DNA of 64,000 nucleotides from NCBI GenBank assembly GCA_963565915.1, contig OY751490.1, positions 558,001-622,000 of the forward strand, given 5' to 3'. This document shows positions 45,838 through 58,020 of this stretch, piece by piece. The translations under genes were made by a program, and so were the position numbers. A model generated the notes under the pieces. It made no database searches and was not told where the DNA came from. It worked only from the letters and a program-made list of their open reading frames with translations. Each line of letters starts with the position of its first letter. The first letter of the stretch is position 1. This stretch comes from Entoloma clypeatum (Eukaryota > Basidiomycota > Agaricomycetes > Agaricales > Entolomataceae).

Positions 45838-48800
45838 GTTGACTCCTTTCGTGCACCTTTGGAAACCCTCCGACTCAATGTGTCCGCTCTCTCAAATCCG
45901 CTCTCTCTATGTATTGATTTGATATCTCCGACCTTTTCCGATTCTCTTCCGATAAAGACTCTTATTGATTCTGGTTCTACACATTGCTTCCCAGATACCA
46001 GATTTATTTCTTCTTTAAACTTATCTCCGACTCCGATTCCTTCACCTATGGTTTTGAAACTTTTTGACGGTTCTTCAAATACTTATATCACACAATCTAT
46101 CGATCTTCCTCTCCGATTTCCTTCCGGTGAACTTCTGACCATCACATTTTACGTGACAACCCTCGATTTGTCTTGTAATTTGGTTCTAGGACACAACTGG
46201 CTCACCCGCTACAATCCGTTGATTGACTGGGTATTGGGCAGTATCTTATTCCGTTCTACATTACCCGACACTCCGAGTCCGAGTCCGACGTCGACTGCTG
46301 AGGCAGCTCCGCCACCGCTGCAGTGTCCGCCCTCTCCGATGGGCACCTCTGATCCACTCACTCCAAACACCTCCGACCCACCACAGATTACCATGGTCAA
46401 TGCCGCCGCATATCTCCATGCTTGTAAAGCTCCTGGGGCATATGCTTTCCGCGTTCACCTCTCCGACATCTCCGCCAATTCCGCGTCTGTCTCCGACGAC
46501 GCTCCTGACCTCTCTGGCATACCCAAGGAATACCACGATTTTGCTGATGTATTCAGTAAGAAAAAAGCCGACACCCTTGCACCCCACCGACCGTATGACC
46601 TCAAAATCAATTTGGAGGAAGGTACTTCCCCTCCGATTGGTCCGATGTACTCACTCTCGCAATCCGAACTTGGATCCCTCCGAGACTTCATTGACGAGCA
46701 TCTCAATATCGGTTTCATCAAACCTTCTAGTTCACCTCACGGCGCTCCGATCCTCTTCGTCCGAAAGAAAGATGGATCACTCCGACTATGCGTCGACTAC
46801 CGAGGCCTGAACAAAATCACGAAGAAGGACCGATACCCACTTCCGCTCATCTCTGACCTCTTAGCCACTGCCGGAAAAGCACGTGTTTATACCACCATAG
46901 ACCTCTGACACGCATACCACCTAGTCCGCATCGCTGAAGGTGATGAATGGAAAACTGCATTCCGCACTCGCTATGGATCGTTTGAATGGTTAGTCATGCC
47001 ATTCGGATTGTCTAACGCACCTGCAGCCTTTCAACGCTTTATGAACGACATCTTCTCCGACCTTCTGGACAACTGTGTTACCGTTTACCTCAACGACATT
47101 CTGATCTACTCCGACAACCCCGAGGAACACAAAAAACATGTCTGAGAAGTCCTCCGATGACTCCGACAACATGGTCTTTACGCCCGCGCCGACAAGTGCG
47201 ACTTCTCTGCCGAAACTGTAGAATATCTTGGATTTATCCTTTCTCCCGACGGACTCAAAATATCGGAAGCGAAAGTCAAGATTATTCAGGATTGGCCTGA
47301 ACCGCGCAGAGTGAAGGACGTCCAGTCCTTTTTAGGTTTTGCAAACTTTTACCGATGTTTCATTCCATTCTATTCCAACATCACTATTCCACTCACTTGT
47401 TTAACCAGGAAACATGCCACTTGGCTGTTCTCCGACGATGCTCGAACCGCTTTTAATGACCTGAAAAAGGCATTTACCACCGCTCCGATCCTGACACACT
47501 GGATCCCCGACTCTCCGATAATTGTCGAAACTGACGCATCCGACTATGCCCTAGCAGCTATTCTGTCGATAGTCACCTCTGACAATGAAGTCCACCCCGT
47601 CGCATTCCATTCCCACACCTTCACGGCCCCCGAAGTAAACTATGACACCCACGATAAGGAACTTCTTGCCATCTACGAAGCATTTAAAATTTGGCGCCAT
47701 TACCTCGAAGGCTCCGGTACTCCGCTTGACGTCGTTACCGACCACAAAAATCTCGAGTATTTTGCCACCACCAAAGTTCTTTCACGCCGACAAGTCCGAT
47801 GGTCGGAATACCTTTCTCAGTTCAACCTCATCATCCGATTCCGCCCCGGCCAATTGGGAACTAAACCTGACTCTCTAACTAGACGTTGGGATGTCTACCC
47901 TAAAGGGGGAAATAGTGACTACGTCGACATCAATCTGACCAACCTCCGACCAGTCTTTTCGCAAGAACAGCTCTCCGCTTCAGTTTGCGCGACTCAACTC
48001 CTTGAGCCCGTCCTCCGTGCAACCATTATCATGGACACAGAAAAGCTTCACCACGACATACTCACAGCACTCCCTTCCGACACTCTTTACAACACTCTTT
48101 CTAAAGATCCTAAACCCCGCTGGTCTCTCGACCCCGATGGTTTCCTCCGACATGATGATCGGATATACGTTCCCGACTCCGACGACCTCCGACTCCGAGT
48201 CCTACAGCACAAGCACAATTATATGCTTGCTGGACACCCAGGTCAGAACAAGACACTCAGTCTCATTCAGCGTGATTATACCTGGCCCGGAATACGAGAT
48301 TTCATTAAACACTATTGCAAGTCATGTACCACTTGCATGTGATCGAAGCCACAAAGACACAAGCCTTACGGTCTACTCAAACAGCTTCCGATCCCCGAAC
48401 GACCTTGGAATTCTATCTCAATGGATTTCATCGAGACCCTTCCGACCTCCGACAACTTTGATTCAATCCTCGTTATCGTTGACCGATTAACGAAACAAAG
48501 TATTTTCATTCCGACAACAATTCACTGCACCTCCGAAGACCTTGCCGTTCTCTTCGTATTGCATGTCTTCTCTAAACATGGCGTCCCCGAACATGTCACC
48601 TCTGACCGCGGCCCCGAATTCGTCTCCCGATTCTTCCGATCTCTCGGAAAGGCTCTAAACATGACCCTCCACTTCACCTCCGGTTACCACCCCGAAGGTG
48701 ATGGCCAAACCGAACGCACTAACCAGACCCTCGAACAGTACTTGCGGATATTCTGCAACTACCAACAGGACAACTGGTCCGCTCTCCTTCCGATTGCGGA

Positions 48801-49500
48801 GTTCGCGTACAACAACGCACCTAGTGCTACCACTGGCATATCTCCCTTCTTTGCTAACAAGGGTTACCATCCGAACATTACTGTTCATCCGGAACGAGAC
48901 CTCGCCTCTTCCCGAGCCCGATCCTTCGTGACCGACTTAGACGAACTTCACCAAGAACTGAAAGCCACCATCTCCGACGCTCAACAACGTTACCAGAAGT
49001 CCTCCGACAATAATCGGATCGCACCTCCGACATTTTCTGTCGGACAACAGGTTTTCGTCAAAGCACAGTTCTTCCGCACAACACGCCCATCCAAGAAACT
49101 CTCAGAAAAGTACTTGGGACCATACAAGATCATTGCACAACCCGGCACACACTCCTTTACCCTCCGACTCCCTGACACATTCCGTGGTGTTCACCCCGTC
49201 TACCACGTCTCCATGCTTGAACCCGCAACTCCAAACACCATTCCGAATTGGACCCAACCTCCGCCTCCTCCGATTGACATTGACGGAGAACTTGAGTACG
49301 AGATTGCTGAAATAGTCGACTCAAAGATCAACCGACGACGTAGCTGCAAGCTACTATATTTCGTCCGTTGGTTAGGATATGAAAACACTGATGAAGAATT
49401 CTCTTGGCTACCAGCCAATGAATTGGAAAACGCCCCCGAGCTTGTCTCCGTCTTTCACTCCGCTTATCCTGACAAACCGGGCCCGCTCACATCGCTCTGA
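45838..49500 (+). pseudogene. Ty3 pol (family B) with chromodomain, four TGA stops
   Basis: Protease [12 protein letters not shown] motifs [30 protein letters not shown] and [13 protein letters not shown]; the active site reads [10 protein letters not shown], where the first Asp of YLDD is Asn. RNase H TDASDYALAAILS and DKELLAIYEAF; integrase HPGQNKT...CKSCTTC, core Asp (SMDFIETLP, TSDRGPEF), Glu region DGQTERTNQ. C-terminal chromodomain: EYEIAEIVDSKI, LYFVRWLGYE, FSWLPANEL. In-frame TGA at 46906, 47143, 47158 and 48340, each where relatives have Arg (CGA). The D-to-N change also fits CpG decay on the other strand. Confidence 0.93.
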
Positions 49501-49527
49501 AACAAGAAAAAACAAGTACTATTCTAT

Positions 49528-50337
49528 CTACTTAGTACGTTGTTTCTTGTTTGACGGACCCTCCTCCTTGTCCGACTCCTCCTCCTCCTCCGCCTTCTCC
49601 GACGGCTCTGAAATCGACATGTCGGAATCGTCCGACAGCTCCGGCAACTCCAACCTCTTCCTATTCACAATGTCCTTCCTAATCCTTCTCGCGATCCTCT
49701 TCTCCAGTCTCAACTCGTGCGTCTCCTCCGCTGTATCCATCTCCGACTCCGACCCTTCCTCCGACTCCTCCGGCGACTTGGGTTGATACTCGTTGTTCAC
49801 CGAGCCTTCGACTGCTGTTAGCAGTCGCCTCACCTGCCTCGTCTCCGCCAGTATCATCTTGAGGACACCCAAGACGGTGTCCTCCGACCCACTCTCCGAT
49901 GGCATCTCCGACACCTTTTTCTTCCCCTTAATCACCTTCACCGTTTTCTTCACCTCCTTCACCTCCGACTTTCCCTCCGACGCTCTGACCTCGCACTTCT
50001 TCTTGTCCTTGACACAACCCTTGCAGGACAACTTATTCCTAAAACAAAAGGTTAAAACAGAAGAGACAAACCAAAGAAGAACTTACTCATCGTGTTCGCA
50101 TTCGACACCCTTCACATTGCACCTATCACAGGCGCCGACCCCGACCCCGACTCCCGACCCCTCTCCGACCGTCGCCGTCACCTCCTCTACCTTCCTTTTC
50201 TTCGTCACCTTTTTCTTCTTCTCCGCCTGCGGCCCCCCCAACCCCTTGCTCGATGCGCCTTGCGCAGCGGCCACTTCATCGGCCCTCTTCTGAGCCGCCA
50301 GCTCCGACACCCGACGCGTCTCCTCCGCTACCCGCAT
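49528..50337 (-). CDS. antisense accessory gene in the Ty3 element, Zn2Cys6-spaced protein
   Basis: Two exons (50337-50087 and 50038-49528) with a GT-AG intron give 253 codons. After an Ala/Glu-rich helix and a basic segment (EKKKKVTKKRKV) the six Cys read C-x2-C-x6-C-x8-C-x2-C-x6-C, exactly the GAL4 binuclear-cluster spacing, with lysines in the second half (VKDKKKC). The intron lies between Cys 3 and 4. Next come a predicted helix (VLGVLKMILAETRQVRRLL), acidic Ser/Glu runs and a basic C-terminus (KKQRTK). No stop or frameshift, although pol next to it has several. It reads toward pol from within 75 bases of the 3' LTR. Function unknown; DNA binding is inferred from the Cys pattern only. The first ATG in frame is taken as start. 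Confidence 0.6.
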
Positions 50338-50406
50338 CTCCTCCGCTAACCGCACCGACCACCTAGGTCCCTAGGCCTCATGGGTTCAGCCCTAAGGGGG
50401 AAATAC

Positions 50407-50890
50407 TGTTACATTCCGATCCATTCTGACGATTTCCAACACCTCCGACACCTCCGACACCTCCGACATTTTGACTAATACTTATTATGCATACTTACTG
50501 TTATGAATCTCGTTACTACGTACATTACTTACATCCGACCATATTACTTATGTTAAGAATCTCCGACAGCCACTCGTTATCCGACTCTGACGAAGCCACA
50601 TGTCCTCCGACATAGTATTTAAACTTATGTAGAATCATGTATTAGCTTCAGTTTGAATATCAACTTAGAATCGACATCACACCTTCCGTCCTCTTTCCAA
50701 CTCTTAACTTGAGTCCGACCTCTGACCTCCGATCCTCTGATCCTTCCGAAATAAGGACACCAACGTATTAGCGAGGGCGCAACACACAAGTTGAAGCCAA
50801 GTCCTTGCCCCTACGTTGCACGCACTCCGACCCTCCGACCTTCCGACGTGTCCGACGTAGCTCCGACGTTTTGTCGATCAGTTCTTAACA
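50407..50890 (+). repeat. 3' LTR, family B
   Basis: 484 bp, almost identical to the 5' LTR except an extra CACCTCCGA unit and a few substitutions. Confidence 0.93.
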
Positions 50891-50895
50891 CTAGG

Positions 50896-52225
50896 GCCAG
50901 AAGACATTACATTGATATCTGCCATGGGTGCCTTGTTCCTGAGTGATCTGTATTTGCAGTACTATTGGGAGGGATTTCTTCACCACTTGCAGTCTAAGCA
51001 TCCGACAGCTTATTCCCTCAGCAAATTACTGAGCCTGTACATTCTGAATAAGAGGGGAAACAAACAAGAGGTATATACACCATGGTTCTGCAGAATGATG
51101 CAGCACATTTTCAACATTTTGACGCATGGGCCATCTATATATTGATCTAAGCATCCCCCAGCTTATTCCTTTGGTGAAAAACTCAGTATTTAGGCTTGAA
51201 ACAAAGGGGTAAACAGACAACAGGCATACCTCCCATCATGGATCTGCAGATACCTTTGATTTTGAGGCTCTGGAGGGACCTAACTGTACAGATTGATCTG
51301 GACAACCCACAGACTATTCCCATGGCAGGGAGCACATCCAATACATTCAGAATAAGGGCCCCAAATATGAGAAGCATAGCAGCAGCAGCTATTAATGTAT
51401 GCATTTTTGAGATTTGAGGAGGAGGGCAGTATGTATCTCTCAATCCAGGCATCATACAGACTATTTCTGCAGTGGAGATCAGCTCTAATATTACAAGACT
51501 AAGATCCCACAAGATGAGACACATTGACCCAATGAGTATCCTGCTATCAATGTGCGCATTTTTGAGATTTGACCAAAAGGCTGCTATCTATCTATTGATC
51601 CAGACATCTCCAGCATTGATCCTTCCATAGAAAGCATGTATTATGAACCTAGAGCAAGGGACTAATAGGAATAAGCCCATCCCCCAGTGGATCCCCCAGT
51701 ATTGGCTGATGCAAAGCATTTATCTGTAGATTGATAAGAGATTTGATTGATTAATCAGTATCTAATCAACACTGATTATAGAAATATATGATGACTATTT
51801 TAATGAAGAGTGTGCTCTAATGATAGCTTTATGATGCACTTAATCCAATTGATGACTATTCTAATGATAAAATCTGCTTTAATGATAGTTTTATGATGTA
51901 TTCAAATCAAATAATGAGTACTGCAATGACAGATTCAATTTGAATGATAGCTATTTTGATGAAAATCTGCTTTAATGATGATTCAATGATGAGTCAAATC
52001 TAATGATAAATGTTGAAATCCATTCTAATGATGGTTTAATAATAGATTTAATGTGAATGATAACTAATTTAATGAAGAATCTGCTTCAATGATGATTTAA
52101 TGATGTATTCAAAGCTAATGGTTCAAATAATAAAGCATCATATAACCTAAAACTTATCACATCATATTAATCAGTGGATACTATGACCAGTTCTCTAGGA
52201 CTATAGCCCTGTTCTAATGATTACA
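50896..52225. other. AT-rich non-coding DNA with degenerate repeats
   Basis: 50896-51660 has repeated pieces around TTATTCCYT and AATGTATGCATTTTTGAGATTTGA (51392 and 51552 are similar). 51750-52130 is a decayed short repeat of the kind TCTGCTTTAATGATG / GATTTAATGATG. No gene. Confidence 0.5.
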
Positions 52226-52229
52226 GTGG

Positions 52230-52790
52230 TAGATACCACTCACGGCTCCCTCTCGTCCCCTATGACCTCTCACATGCCCAAATGGCTGCATCTCATGCCT
52301 AATGACCATCTCTCATCTCCAACAGCTTCCTCACATTCCCAATGGCTGCCTCTCATCCATAATGGCTTTCTCTTGCCTCCAACAGCCTCCTCTCATCTCC
52401 AACAGCTGCCTCTCTTGCCCAAGGCTGCCTCTTGTCCCCTATGTCCTTCTCATCTGCCCAACGGCTGCCTCTTGCTTCCAACAGCTTCCTCTCATGCCTA
52501 ACAACCTTCTCACTCATAACAGCCTTCCCTCGCCTCCAACAGCTGCCACTTGTCTCCAACAGTTCCCTCTCGCGCCCAACAGCCATATCTTGTCTCCAAT
52601 GGCTGCCTCTCATGCCCAACAGTGTTCTCATCCCCTATGGTCTCCTCATGTGCCCAATGGTCTTCTCATGTGCCCAATGGCTGTCTCTCACACCCAATGG
52701 TGTTCTCATTCCCTACAGTCTCCTCACATGCCCAACAGCTGCCTCTCACTCATAACAGCCTTCAACAGCCATTTCTCATGTCCAACGGTA
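52230..52790 (+). repeat. 20-bp minisatellite, array 3
   Basis: About 28 units, typical form TCCAACAGCTGCCTCTCATG, related to arrays 1 and 2. The multi-frame ORFs across it are artefacts. Confidence 0.85.
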
Positions 52791-52799
52791 GTGTTGCTG

Positions 52800-54440
52800 C
52801 AGTTCTGGCTCCAGTTTGTTGCAAGCTGAAACCGTAGCACCCATAGCCAAAGCCAAGCCAAACTGTGAGGTTTGGAAGCTGTGGCTTGTGGATAGTGTTT
52901 GAGGGTTCAGTCTTATGAACTGAAAAATGAACCTGAACTGGCAGTTCAGATTTCACTGATTTTGAGCTCAACCAGTCTCCAGTCTCTCCAAATTTGGAAA
53001 AAAAAATTGGACTGGTTCACCCCCAGTTCTAGTTTTGGGTCTGAAAAATATGAACTGGTTCCAGTTTTTGGCCATATATTCATTCAAAAACTGTACTTAT
53101 ATGGGCAAAGATGTTCTTTTATACAGTTTTCAATCATTTTTACAAGAGTTTGTATCCAAAATGCTTGAGAAACATGTTATCGATAACAAATTGAGTATAT
53201 TTTCAAGTTTTTTCAGACTTTGAGAAAAAAAAAAAGAACTGCCAGTCTCCACTTCATCAATTTTTTGGTCAAAAAACCAGACTGGACTGAACCCATGAAC
53301 ACTGCTTGTGAAACCGCGGTTGAAGCCAGTTTCGGTCTGGCTGGCGGCTTGAGCCGGTACCTTAAACCTTGCCGCAGTGCATAAAAAAAGTGTTTAATGT
53401 AACATAGGGCATGTCAGCTGTCGGTCCCTGTTGACCTGCATCCTCTTTGGCAACGTCACCCACCCTTCACATGCACCTCCCATGTTTGCCGTCCCTGTCA
53501 TGCTGTTGCTTGCTCATGTGTGCCATGCTTTGGGAGTGCCAAGTGATTCTCACATGCCCCGCCATGCTGTTGCATATCGTGAGTGTTTTGCCATGAGGTG
53601 AACAGCATGTTGCTTACCTGTGTCATGGGTTCTCCACCCCCACCCCTCATGCTCGATGCGTGTCCCATGTTATTTCTTGTGCCAGCTGTGCCGTTCTGGC
53701 ATATACAGCCATCTCTTGCATATGTTACACCATTGCTCATGTGCCTGGCCATTGCTGTGTGTCACCTGCTGTTGCTCACGTCTCTTGCTGCATTTCCTGT
53801 TGTTGGTCACATGTTCTTGTATGTGATGGCATGTGTCTTGCTGTTGTCTGTCCTCCTTCATTTTTGCATGCCCCCCGCTGTTCTCATGTGTTTTGTCAAT
53901 TGTATGATGTGACATGAGAGGAGAGGTGATCACCTGTGTGGGGGTCCCCATGGACCACTTGTGGGTGGAGGCATCAACAGATGAGGGGGAGGGAGGGCCA
54001 GTGCCATTTCTGCTGGGCCTGGGTGGCGCCTCGTAATACTATAGGTAGGAGAAATACACAGAGGAGGGAGGGATGGGCAGAGTGGTGGGAGGAGGCATTG
54101 AGGGAGATAAGAATCTGTGAGGTATGCCTACAAAAGCATGATTCAGAGCAGAAAAATTGACTTACAATATGTTATTGAACAGCATGCCTTGCAGACGCAG
54201 AGGAAGCCTGGTTAATGATACTCACATTGAAGTGAAGAGGGTTGAGATATTGAAGAAGAGTGGGTGATGACAGAACTACTGATATTAGCTCTGTTGTACT
54301 ACACTACTTACATGCAGTACTTATACCTATGGGAATGTGCACAGACCAACTATGAGCTAGTAATGCTATTGGCTAGAACATGATGGAACATCTCTGGTAC
54401 ACAGCATCAAGGCTGTGGTGCGCAGTATTCTGAGTCACAG
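52800..54440. other. non-coding, weak short repeats
   Basis: 52900-53300 reiterates GAACTG/CAGTTC words; 53480-53920 reiterates CATGTG/TGCTGTTGC words. No credible gene on either strand. Confidence 0.4.
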
Positions 54441-54444
54441 AAAT

Positions 54445-54850
54445 GACTCAGAGATCTACACAGCACAGGATTCAAGATTTAGCCTTTGCAAATGATATTG
54501 ATAAAGGGTTTGCGAAGTAATAATTTGTAGAGGGGACTTTGGAGATGAAGAATGAAAATGTTTGACAGATTGGAAACACATGGCAAAACATCAACTTTGT
54601 TGAGGCATTTCTCATCAACTGTGATACTTGAGAAACAGAAAAATTTGACAAGGCAAATATTGATCATTCTCACCAGATCAACTTTCGCAGACTCGTCGTT
54701 TCTCATAAACTTTCGCAGACATGACCCCTTTCACAGGCACAAAAGTGATTGCAAAAGTTCTCCTTTTGGGATGCACTTTTCCGATGCCAAAATTAAACTA
54801 TTGCAATGCTTATTCTTTTTGCCAAAAATATTCCTTGTCTGTGGCATCAT
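54445..54850. mobile_element. deleted relative of the foldback element
   Basis: Starts ACACAGCACAGGATT like the element at 34168, keeps the outer left arm to about CTCACCAG, jumps to the inner part (CATAAACTTTCGCA), then follows the right arm to CTTGTCTGTG. It abuts the Tc1 transposase remnant. Confidence 0.7.
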
Positions 54851-54885
54851 TTCATAAAATCAACACATATTTATTAACATATGGT

Positions 54886-55385
54886 ACTCTGCTACATAAT
54901 TGATAGATATTCATTCAACTTCCTTTTAATATGAACCCAGAGGTGTTCAATAGGATTGAGGTCTGGGGACTGTGCAGGCCAATCCAGCAGAGCAATATTC
55001 TTGCTGTCCATCCATTTTTTGGCCTTCTTGGAGGTGTGCTTGGGGTCATTGTCCTGCTGAAAAATGATCTCCTCTTCAGAGATTCCACTCTCCTCCATGC
55101 TGGGCAGCAATTGTCCTCCAAAATGAACACATACTGATCAGCATCCATCCTCCCCTCAACCTCTGCAAGTCTCCCCACACCTTTCCAACCCATACAACCC
55201 CAAACCATAATATTTCCTCCCCCAAACGACTGTGCCCTGAACCTCTCTTTCAATAAGCCCCTCACCCTTCTTTTTCCAGACCCATTCCTTGCCATCTGAC
55301 CCAAACCTGTTGATTTTGGTCTCATCTGACCAAATGACCCTCTCCCAGTCCTCCACTGTCCATCCCCTGTGCTTCATAGCAAATG
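54886..55385 (-). pseudogene. Tc1/mariner transposase, catalytic C-terminal part
   Basis: Read on the minus strand with at least two frameshifts: KHRGWTVEDWERVIWSDET (first Asp), FGGGNIMVWGCMGW, then [15 protein letters not shown] (second Asp) and [15 protein letters not shown] (Glu), the DD34E pattern. The N-terminal HTH is cut off where the family A LTR begins at 55386. Confidence 0.85.
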
Positions 55386-55786
55386 TGTTATGGACTCTAC
55401 AGTATGAGAACCATGTCATATCTTTTACTTATCGGCCCGACTCGGTGCCCTCTTACAAACTTACTATGTCTAATGTCTACTTTCGCAACCTTCGATTCCC
55501 AGTCTGACTCACTACCTTACTTCATCATCCCCTTTAGTATACTTCACTCCCGTGCTGACTCGCTTTCCACAGTCAGCTTACTCATTGTACATAGCCTTCC
55601 ACAGTTGCCTTACTCATGCGCACTGCCTTCCGCAGCACTGACTCATCTGCTACCGCCTATAGTCAGTACCTATATAAACCTCTTGTACTGTAGTAGATTC
55701 CTTAGATTTAGCAATCACATTGCTCTTCGCCTTTCCACTTCTTGCATACTCTGCCCGAACCTTGGAACGGTTTGTTAAGCATAACA
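55386..55786 (+). repeat. 5' LTR, family A
   Basis: TGTTATGGACTC...AAGCATAACA, 401 bp, with TATATAAA at 55671 and the presumed transcript start at 55704. Confidence 0.92.
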
Positions 55787-55788
55787 AG

Positions 55789-55799
55789 TTGCTAAATCT
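55789..55799 (+). promoter_or_regulatory. self-priming primer-binding site, family A
   Basis: TTGCTAAATCT, two bases inside the LTR, exactly complements AGATTTAGCAA at 55704-55714, 33 bases after the TATA box. Confidence 0.8.
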
Positions 55800-55888
55800 C
55801 GTTAGGTTCGCCCAGAGCGAAGAGAGCAACTACCAGACGAGTCAAGACGTCGCGCTTCTTTGAAGACTTCACCAGTAACCCATTCAGC

Positions 55889-57900
55889 ATGCCAGAAGCC
55901 CGACAGGAGGAGCTAAGTCCTCGAGACAGTATCGATTTTACACTCATCCAGCAGTACATTGAATCAGAGATCCGCCGCATCCTACAGCAGGTGCTTGATG
56001 AAGAACTAGACAATGACGAGCATCGCCCCCACGGCGAGATAGCAGAGAGCATCCATCTTGCTCGGCAACACCAGATCGCATGCTATAACGCCTGACAGAA
56101 CGAACTCGAAAGCTTTCGCATTCAAGAAGGACCCCAGACAGGTCGGATCACAGAGATCAGAGAGTTTATTGGTGTCCAGACAACCGTTATCAGAAGATTG
56201 ATTAGGATACTCACATCGAGACGTCCCAGAGCCACATCATCATGTCTTACTCGAAGCAGCAGATCTATGCCCACTTCACCACCGAAGAACAACAGACTGA
56301 GTACAACCATTGGGCACGAAACGAGAGACTTGACCCCTTCTCACGACCAACAGACGCGCAGGAACAGAGATTCATTAGAGATTTACAGAGGAAATACTCT
56401 GAACGTTTTGCCACCGATTCCGCCGACGAGTCCCCTGACGAATTTACTTTTGACTCCGCGCAGTCAGATATCGAACAGACGCCTAGAACAGGGACTTATT
56501 TTCAATCCTTACCTGTATCCTGAACCCCATCTTCATCCCAACAACCCGACCCCTCTCCTCCTCCGCAGACTCTAGACATGGCAGAAGCTCTGTCTGTACA
56601 AACAATGGATACATCCAAGATCGTCAAGTATCCTGGGATGTTCAAGGACAGATACACCTTTGACGAGTGGTGGAAAGCCACCAAACTATACATCAGGTTC
56701 CAAAAGAGCCTCACAGATGATCAGAAGATTCTCGCGGTACTATCCCGCATGATGGAAGGGTCCGGCAGGCACTGGGCCAGTAACAAGTTAGATGCTCTTG
56801 CTGTTGACAACGAGAACATCACCTGGCTAGGTTTTTCCGATGACATCGCCACACGATTCTCCATCGCCAACAAGTCGGTTGCTGCCAAAGCAAGACTCAA
56901 AGTCCTGAAACAAGAGAAACGCACCGTTGACGAATTCTTGGATGAATTCAAAGAACTCTTGAAGCTGTCAAACCTTGGCGAAGAAACTGGGAAATACATC
57001 CTAGAGAAGAACGTCAACTGCAGAAGCTCTGAACAAGTGGCTAGTGATGGCAAGACATACACCGATTACGCAAAGGAGATCCGAAACAAAGGACAACAGA
57101 TGAAAGGACACACACTGGTCATCCGAGGTGGCGGCGACATGCGCACCGGATCGGGTACCACTTATGGTGGTCAGGGCAAGGCCATGGAGATCGACAAAGC
57201 AGGAGTAGCCCGTTGCTACAACTGTCAACGCTTCGGCCATCTGGCTATGTTATGGATTTGCTATCCATGGCATTGATTGCTCAGACAAGATACAAGATAT
57301 AGAGGCCTTATCTGATTAATGGCCAGTTTCATCTTATCTATTGGTTTCATGCTTACTATTCACTTTTACATCATTCGGGCCCCGGCCTCCGCTTACTCAC
57401 TACAGTATGGTCATTGTTACCATATCTAGATGGTTACTCTCACACATCCTTGACATCATGTTACTTATTGGACTATACTTAGATACTCTGACTCATGCCG
57501 CAGCAGTTACCATAGACACCTACTCTGGGTCCGCTTCTGGAGTCAGACCGGAACCGCTCTAGAGTCATCTAGATGACTTGACCTTCTAGTATATATAGGA
57601 TAGATACATTGCATGTATTCCCCAGATCTAGCAATCACCTTGGTATCCACCTTTCCTACTTAAGCCTCTCTGCCTAAGCATCACATGGGTTTGTCAACTA
57701 TAACAGGCTAAAGACTGTAGCGCTCCAAAGAAGAAAGATGGTCGCAAATGTTTCAACTGTGACCAAGAAGGCCATATCGCGCGCAACTGCTGTAAGCCAA
57801 AGAAGAACTCCAGAAGGATTAGGAAGGTGTCCGAGGAAGATGCTGAGAATGATGAAACCACAATCTTAGAAGCCGACGAGAAGGATTTTCCCGAAGGGTC
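55889..57900 (+). pseudogene. Ty3 gag (family A), split by a solo LTR
   Basis: An N-terminal part from MPEARQEELSPRDSIDF is broken by stops near 56094. The main capsid part runs from MAEALSVQTMDTSKIVKYPG (56578), with FDEWWKATKLYIRF and RTVDEFLDEFKELL. Two zinc knuckles follow. The first (CYNCQRFGHLA + KDC) is interrupted after Ala by the LTR at 57248-57705; the second is CFNCDQEGHIARNC at about 57758. Removing the LTR and one copy of its duplication restores the frame to 57905. Confidence 0.85.
57248..57705 (+). mobile_element. solo LTR of another family (458 bp)
   Basis: TGTTATGGATTTGC...AACTATAACA with 5-bp target duplication GGCTA (57243-57247 and 57706-57710), inserted in a gag zinc knuckle. 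TATATATAGG at about 57590 is its promoter. No matching internal region in the window. Confidence 0.92.
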
Positions 57901-58020
57901 CAATTAAACGACGCTAAGTTGCGACCCTTATCTATTAAACGGACTTGCTTGCCTTGTATGACTGCAGACAATAAAACCTATGTCATCCCTGCCAAGCGAG
58001 CCGCTGCATCGACTAAGATT

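Larger units (their letters stand above)
44052..50890 (+). mobile_element. full-length Ty3 chromovirus (family B) with antisense gene
   Basis: 6.8 kb with LTRs 44052-44526 and 50407-50890 (the 3' one longer by a CTCCGACAC repeat) and target duplication CTAGG. Order: gag, protease, RT, RNase H, integrase, chromodomain, then about 900 bases with a gene on the opposite strand before the 3' LTR. The whole element is packed with TCCGAC/CTCCGA motifs. pol carries four TGA stops and an altered RT active site, so it is not autonomous now. Confidence 0.95.

Noticed and set aside
53480..53960. Overlapping Cys-rich ORFs on both strands
   Set aside because: Caused by reiterated CATGTG/TGCTGT words; no signal for a real protein and no intron structure.
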